From NCBI RefSeq assembly GCF_004027225.2, contig NC_046358.1:68219028-68283027 (forward strand): a stretch of 64,000 nt of DNA, in the 5' to 3' direction. This DNA comes from Strigops habroptila (Eukaryota > Chordata > Aves > Psittaciformes > Psittacidae). Position 1 is the stretch's first letter. Every line of letters starts with the position of its first letter. The notes under the pieces were generated by a model. It was not told the origin of the DNA. It did no database searches and was given only the letters and a program-made list of their open reading frames with translations. Of the stretch, positions 56,854-64,000 are shown piece after piece. A program made the translations under genes and the position numbers.

Positions 56854-59800
56854 CTGCAAAAACATATGACCAGAATGAATATTAAACCAAGAGGATGGCC
56901 ATGGGTAGAGATGAGGAACTTGGAATTTTGAGGAACTCGGAATTTCCTCCTTCTTCATCACTCCCTTCTATACGAGGTTTTACTTTCAAGATATTTCACC
57001 TGAAATACAATTTTTTTGTATAACAAGGTTTGTATTAAAGAAATAAAATCTCGAAGAGTGAAAAACAAGGGGAAGGCTTCAATGGCAGATGTAAAGACAG
57101 ATAAGCAGGAATATACTAAAGCAACCTCTAAAAGACATCATATACTCTGATGCTTATATACTGGTGTGCTTGAAGTTGCCCCTTTGCAGCCGAAAGGAAC
57201 TTCTGAGTGATGCTAAACATGGATGTGACAATAAAGCAAACTAAATGACCAGGAGAAAACAGATGGAATTTCACATCCTTGTCTTTGGTCTTGATCCTAC
57301 TGCCCCTGGAGTAACTGTGGTAACAACAGGACTGAAACGTGTCCACTGAAGTTCATCACATGACAATGGATCAGACATCTCAAGAGCCTGATCCTCAGTG
57401 TGAAGAGCACCACCTCAGACACCGAGCTCATCTAGGACAGCTCAAGGTATCCCAAAGATAGGGAAACCCTGAGTTGCCCCCAACCCCTTCTCCTTCCCTT
57501 GACCTTCTCCAACCTGCCAACCCCTTTTTCCCCAAATCGTGGTGGCACTTCTGAAAAAAGGCACAGAAGTGTCATCTTGATTGTATCTTTGTCAGTTATC
57601 GGCACCCCAAGGAACAGAGATCAGAAAAAAAACAAATCCCAAAGACCGGAAATACTGGAATGAGAATAAAGTCTGATGGAACCATGGGAATCTGCTGTTT
57701 ATGCAAGTAGGGCACAGGAAAGAAAATGGGATGGAGAAACTGCAGGAAGGCAAGAGCCACATCTACTGCTGGAAGATTCCATTCTCTCACCTTGATTCAG
57801 ATTTTTTGCTTTGTTTTGTTTTTAATTACCTCTGAAACTATGAGTCTTTCAAAGACATTTTGATCAGCAAAAACATTAGCAACTAACCTTAAATCTGTGA
57901 TCTATTGACAACAGAAATCAAACCAAACATCATGCTTGGCTGACACTGTAAAAGATTATGAGAATGTTAATTTCAGTTACCGCCCTTTATAAAACAGAAA
58001 ACATAAGCAAATACTTGGCTAGCCTTAGTTTATAAATCCAGCTTGTACAATACAGCAGTCCCAACTAGTTTCCTAAACATTTTTACACATTGGCACAGTT
58101 CTCTCTTTTCATATTTAGGCTTAAAATATTGTTATCTTTTAAAATTTAATTCTGTAAAGCAGTTTGTTTACCTGACAAAGTCAGTGGGTTTATATATATA
58201 CATACATATAGATCTCATTCAAGACCCAGGATATCCCAGTTTGATAATCCTAGTATTATTAAAAAAAAGAGTATCAGAAGAATCAACTGTTACAGCCTTA
58301 CTACGCTTTAGAGATTTGAAAGACTTGTATGTAAATCTGGACTGTAACTATTCAGTTGCAGTTTCAAAGTAATTCCTTTAGGTGACAAAATCATATTTTT
58401 CCTAATCCTAAAAATCTGTTTGTTCAAGTGATGAAGAACATTTGAAATCAAATCTGGAAGACAGTAAGATGCGTGCGAATACATTTTTTTTCCCTGCATA
58501 CAGTATTTACTTGACAACAAACACGATATTGTGACAATTTTAAGATTAATGTTTCTTTTATTTCTATGAATGACTATTTGATCCTTTTGAAGAAAATGAC
58601 TGTCACCACAGGAACACATACGAGGCAAAACATGAGAAAGAACTGGACATCTTGGAGAAAACCAACTTCTCAAATAAACACCTTCTCCATTTCCTAAAGC
58701 CTTCATCAGCCACTGATACAGTGCCAGAATTAAAATGCTTAACTTTCAATTACTGTGAAGGTAAAAAAAAAAAAAAAATTCCTTAAAATAAAAAGGAAAC
58801 CATCACAAACCCTGAGTGCTTTAACAGATGGCTGAGGAGAAACTCAACAACTCTAAAGACATAGAATTGCTTCTTTGTTCTGCAAGTGTGGGACTGGAAG
58901 ATCACAATGTGCATGATACAGAAATACAGATCTTAATATTTAAAATCTTTGGTTGAAAAAGGGGAATTCAAACACGTAAGTGCTCATACTCAATCTATAT
59001 TCGCCTGGTGTTGCTAGCTCCCAATGGAAAAGATGTCCTATCCAGATAATTGTTCAGAGTACTGTAGATGAAGATCTAAAAATTCTAATATACTGTTACC
59101 TCAGAGATCTTCTATGCCATTTAATTCTTCCAGGAATGAAGTAGTTTGTTCTATCACTGCTTCACACAAACTTTCTTACTGCTGGGCATGGTAGTGTTTC
59201 TCACTGGGTTACCACAATCCACCCTAGAGTTCACTGGATCTCAGTAAGGTAGTGGATTGCAGTATACTCTAAAACACGGTATTATAAACCAATTCAGGGT
59301 AACAAGCCAAAGTAAAAGTAGTCATACATCATTAAATCGCATCCCATAAATTCATTCTTTCAATCTTACTGTATGGGATTCTTGTAACACACACAACAGC
59401 TAACAAGTTTTCATCCTTTCACAAACGATAGATGATGATGATCATTAATTCCCAACAACAGATTATTTAAAACTTTAGCAATGCATTAGAACAACAGGGT
59501 CCACAGAGGGCAGCCAGACCATTACTGCTGCAGCGCTCCAGGAGAGAGAAAGGGGCCTTGCTCTAACCATCTACATAGGTGCTTGTTCTAACGAAAATCG
59601 TTTCTAGAAGGAGAACGCTGCAGATGTGACACGGACAAGACGGCCATTCTCACACTGTCCACCCAGGCACCGGACTGGACACCCACACAACTACAGCCAC
59701 AACAGCTCTTCCCCTTCACCCCAGGACACAGGGGAGCTCCAGCACACAAGGTGCAACACTGCAAGCCTGGAAACATCAGCTCTAAGCATTTCCACTCAGC

Positions 59801-62800
59801 CTGGTTTGCAAAGACATCAGGTTTCTGTACTGGTATTTGAACTATAACCCCCAACAAAGTCATGGCTCAGAACACCAATGTTTCAGAGAAACATACTCAT
59901 TCCTTTTATCCAATTTTCTCTACCCACCTGTATGCCCCATTATTAGAACTTCATTTATCTGTGAATGGCGTAACGTCATCTCAAGCTCTATTTTCTGTAG
60001 TAAAAGCTGTTGTCTTTGTATTTCTAAGTAAAACACGAACACTTGCAAAAATTTATATAAAGGGACTTAAAGACTGCAATTAAAAAAACCCAACTGATAT
60101 GAAAGTGACCAAATGCTGCATGGAATCAAACAATCATGTCACTGATAGCATCAGTGTGTGATCATGGCTACAGCCATGTTCAGTTCTTCCTTCTAGGCTC
60201 TACGTACCATTTTAGGGTTTGCTCTTCAACTTTCCACTGGCAGCTCTTACATGCCAGCCAGTTCCTAACTTCTGTGACGGATTCCACATCCACAAAAGCT
60301 GAAATCCACAGAGTAAACCCCAATATACCCATAGAATCATAGAATGGTTTGGGCTGGAAAGGACCTTAAGATCATCGAGTTCCAACTCCCTGCCATGGGC
60401 AGGGACACCTCACACTACACCATGTCACTCAAGCCTCTGTCCAACCTGGCCTTGAACACTGCCAGAGATGGAGCATTTACCACTTCTTTTGGCAACCTGT
60501 TCCAGTGCCTCACCACCCTCACAGGGAAGAACTTCTTCCTTATATCTGACCTTAACTTCCCCTGTTTTAGTTTGAACCCATTACCCCTTGTCCTACTGCT
60601 ACAGTCCCTTATGAAGAATCCCTCTCCAGCACCCCTGTAGGCCCCCTTCAGATACTGGAAGGCTGCTAGGAGGTCTCCATGCAGCTTCTCTTCTCCAGGC
60701 TGAACAGCCCCAGCTTTCTCAGCCTGTCTTCATGTGGGAGGTGCTCCAGCCCCTGATCATCCTCATGGACCTACTCTGGACTTGCTGCAACAGCTCCATG
60801 TCCTTCTTACCTTCAGGACATCAGAACTGCATACAGTATGCCAAGTGGGGTGTCACAAGAGCAGAGTAGAGGGGCAGGATCACCTCCTTCGACCTGCTGG
60901 TCACGCTTCTTTTGATGCAGCCCAGGATACAGTTGGCTTTCTGGGCTCAAGTGCACACTGAAGCAGCTCATGTTCAGTTTCTCATCATCCAACACCCCCA
61001 AGTCCTTCTCCACAGGGCTGCTCTGAATCACTTCCCCTCCCAACCCGAAGCTGTGCCTGGGATTGCCCTGACCCAGGTGTAGGACTTTGCACTTTACACT
61101 GTTGAACTTCATGGGTTGGCATGTACCTCTGCATAGGCTGAGGTACACAATCTCTTATTGGTGTTCTACAGGGTTAGCTTTCAAAATCTCAGCTTCTTCA
61201 GGAGTCACCAGACAACTGCACGTGGAACATCCATGCGGGAGTACTTTATAAATGACATAGTACTTTCCCATACTCTTGCATGCCCCAGGCCAAATGCTGA
61301 GTGTCAGGACACTGAACTCGCTCCCCAAAGCCCAGGATGTGAATGCCAACTTGTAACATGCCAGAATGTTCTGAAGGAAACCTTCTTTCTTCTCTTTTGG
61401 CTCATACAGGATCCAATAGCAAGGCTAAACTGCACAAGATCCCCTTCAAAAGTGGTTTCAATACGATTCCCATTTAGAAGGCCCTAACAGAAAGCACCTT
61501 TGACTTTTTATTCCCACAAACCTGCATTAGTGCTCAGCAGTCTCATGAAATGTACATCAAAGCATCTGTCACCAACATAGCTGGGTAAGCTGCCACCATC
61601 TATACTTTCCAGAAAGCTTCACACGCATTCTGTGATCCTCAACAAGCATTTACTCCTCAAATGTAATGAAAAAGCAATCTAAGATGAATGTCCAAACTTT
61701 CTTTCTGATTGTCTGGCAAACAAGCCCCATTTCTAGCCACGTATCTTTCTAATGGCAGACACTACACCATCTGCCTCACTGAAGACATGAATCAGGTGAT
61801 CCCACAGAAAGTGTGTGTGCTTTAGGAATTTAAGAGAAGCCACTTGCTCTGTGGAAGCACAACCCAACAAAACTGCAGGCTGGATCCAATTTACTTTTGT
61901 CACCAAGAAATGTAGTTGAGAATAGCATACAGATGAGAGGGAGACAGACAGACACATCCCCTGCAAGTCCACACTTCATTCTGAGTACTAACATCTTCAC
62001 CAGAAAACAAGTTTCTACCTTGTGTGCCACCTCAGTAAATAGTTTACCTAAGAAGGGTAAGCCCAGGACAGCTTATACCATATGGCATGGTTACACCACA
62101 AGTGCTCTTGTTACGAATCAACATCCTGTTGTGTTCTAAACACAACAGGTAACTGTCCTACAATACCTGGGATACAGACACCCCAGCTTCTTCTACCTCT
62201 TATTATTTAGAAGACTTGCACAACCAAGATGTAGTTGAATGTGTTTAAACAAACACACCGCCAGTTCTCAACTGGAGCCTACAACAAAACTCAACCCAAG
62301 GCTTGCTTTTCTATGGACAGTATAGATTTAATATATGATATTCCAAATGCAGCACTATCTGAGCTAACCATGCAGAGCTGTAAGAAAATAAACATGGTTT
62401 ATTACGAATTTGGTTATTCCCACATCTCCAGTAAATCATTATTCTCTCACCCTTCCATTAGAAAACACCCATAAAGCCTCAAATGAGGTTCCACCTAAAC
62501 CACATGGTTGTGCAGCCCTGTGGGCAGGCACCTTTTGAAGTTCAGTAGCTACTGCACAGGGCACATGGAAAAATCCTCCTCTTGTGGTATGGGATGAAAT
62601 ACTGAGGAGTTTTGGTCCTGAGACACTTTCAAAGGGAGGGAGGGAAAAATGGGGTACACGGAAAGGCAAAGAATGAAAGAAAAACATGTCAAGATGGGAT
62701 GGAAGGAGAAGTACCAAGTGTAAATGAGATGGACAGAATTAAGGAGAATATTATAACAAGGGACCATGCCAGTAGTTTTTGGACATTCTTGCCCTAGATA

Positions 62801-64000
62801 AATAATGCTGGAGGAATGCCATTTCAAATGAAGGTTACGATATATTCTGCAGCATACAAATTTGGGAAGATACTGCAAAATCGTATTGTAAGCATATCCA
62901 TTGGATACCTTGGTATATGCATCCTTTCCACAGGAGAGGACGGTACCTGATTTAATCCACATGGTACAGGACATGCAACTTCAGTGCACTGAAACAAACA
63001 GGACTGGTATCTAGCAAGTTTTCTACGATGCCAAAAGATGGAATGTTTTAATTCAATTAATGCTTTCAGCTGAATAATTCTTTTTTTCAAGAAAGAACTG
63101 CTTGTTACTGCAAAACAGATCCAAATACTTGTTTAGGCCATTCTGCATGTTTTATGAATAAATCCAGAGCAATGACATGAAAGACATCTTCAAGCTTCAG
63201 CTCACCACCATTAGATTTTCTTACTATTTCCTCCTGACTTCATTGTGCATTCAGAAAACAGATAAAAACATGGAAATGGGAATACTCTAGTTCAAACTAA
63301 ATCTATGGCACATGATGGTAATGTATTCCATATTTGCTTTTATCAAGGTGGGCAAAACATACACATGCATAGTCTAACCACTCGCTTCACGGAAAAAGCC
63401 CCAGAACACACCTTAACCTGGGGTGTATTTGTATACGAGAAGTTCTCAGAAATCCCTCTTCTTCATCAACCTTAGACTGGTCTGCTTCCTCTCCCTCAAT
63501 GAACCTCCCTGCTTTCGAACTCACATAATAAACTGTCTTCACTCATTATTCCTTCAAGTTCCTCCGATTTCATGCAAGTCACTTTAAGACTTACTTCCAG
63601 GCATTCATACTTGAAAAGGTGTGCATTAGTTGAGGTGGAGGCTACAAACTTGAAAATAAAAAGATGACCAACATTTTAAAATAAGGCAATAAACATTCTA
63701 AAAACAATGCACAGATTTGTGCAGGAAATTTAATAAATCTTTCAGCAATTCAAAACTAAATGGCTGTTCAAAGTGAAATAGTTTTCAAAGTTTATTTTAC
63801 AATGCTACTTTCTATGGAATTCCTGCCTTTAACTTGAAAGAGCAACTCAGTAGACAAATGGCAAGAGACAAAATCCAAAGACTCGATTAAAAATTATGTC
63901 AGGGTAATCTGAAAATTAGCAATATGTTTGTACATTCTACTAGGCAGAACTAGAGAATTGCTATCAACACTCTTCCATGAACCATAGTAAAGTTGAAAAG
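56854..64000 (-). other. CRAMP1: CRAMP1 first-visible intron, running off the right edge
   Basis: More than 7 kb upstream of the exon at 56,660-56,853 contain no candidate for the GC-rich N-terminal coding exon, which should lie beyond 64,000. Apart from the CR1 at 60.3 kb and small AT tracts I see nothing. Confidence 0.7.
60330..61165 (-). repeat. CR1 LINE 3' fragment, long and well preserved
   Basis: The left end is CATAGAATCATAGAATGGTT, the reversed CR1 tail. Inside are CTCCCTGCCATGGGCAGGG, CCACCCTCACAGGGAAGAAC and CTTCTCTTCTCCAGGCTGAA, continuing to GACCCAGGTGTAGGACTTTG. About 830 bp long, in CRAMP1 intron 1. Confidence 0.92.

Noticed and set aside
1-64000. CRISPR arrays, tRNA or rRNA genes, or a gene cluster forming a new system
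   Set aside because: No regularly spaced repeats, no cloverleaf or rRNA sequence recognised, and the genes are known vertebrate ones with repeats between them.

Overview
This window is vertebrate nuclear DNA and almost certainly from a bird, probably neoavian. The genes are intron-split with GT-AG splice sites. The dispersed repeats are CR1 LINE 3' fragments ending in the TCTATGAT-type tail, plus an avian-type retroviral solo LTR. There is no bacterial-style gene packing, no CRISPR array, and no recognisable tRNA or rRNA gene. All exon models were made by reading splice sites, frames and protein resemblance by eye, with no alignment or transcript data.

Three genes are present. (1) On the + strand, about 0.7-8.5 kb, lie exons of an MFSD1-like major facilitator transporter whose 5' end is outside the window. 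It carries an in-frame stop, a splice acceptor reading AT instead of AG, and one exon junction that does not keep frame, so it is probably a decayed gene in this assembly or has sequence errors. (2) On the - strand, about 20.2 to 10.0 kb, is a complete JPT2 (HN1L) gene: five coding exons, 186 aa, a long 3' UTR, and a CpG-island promoter with three inverted CCAAT boxes. (3) On the - strand, from beyond 64 kb down to about 22.4 kb, is CRAMP1. Nineteen coding exons are visible and encode 1234 aa with the SANT-like domain and the conserved C-terminus. Only the N-terminal exon(s) are missing, beyond the right edge. CRAMP1 followed by JPT2 in the same orientation matches the human 16p13.3 order. The MFSD1-like gene converges on JPT2, in the place where human has MAPK8IP3.

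The rest is introns, UTRs and repeats. CR1 fragments of both orientations are scattered through the CRAMP1 introns and the intergenic spaces. They include an inverted pair flanking an LTR remnant at 42.9-43.9 kb and a fragment with reverse-transcriptase coding at 38.3-39.3 kb. A solo LTR with a 5-bp target-site duplication lies at 40,591-41,170. A-rich and G/C homopolymer tracts are frequent.

The best observations are a U12-type (minor spliceosome) intron in CRAMP1 at 45,873-46,341, the lesions in the MFSD1-like gene, and several smaller splice-site and secondary-structure features. I did not find a convincing new biological system; this looks like an ordinary avian gene neighbourhood with some unusual details.
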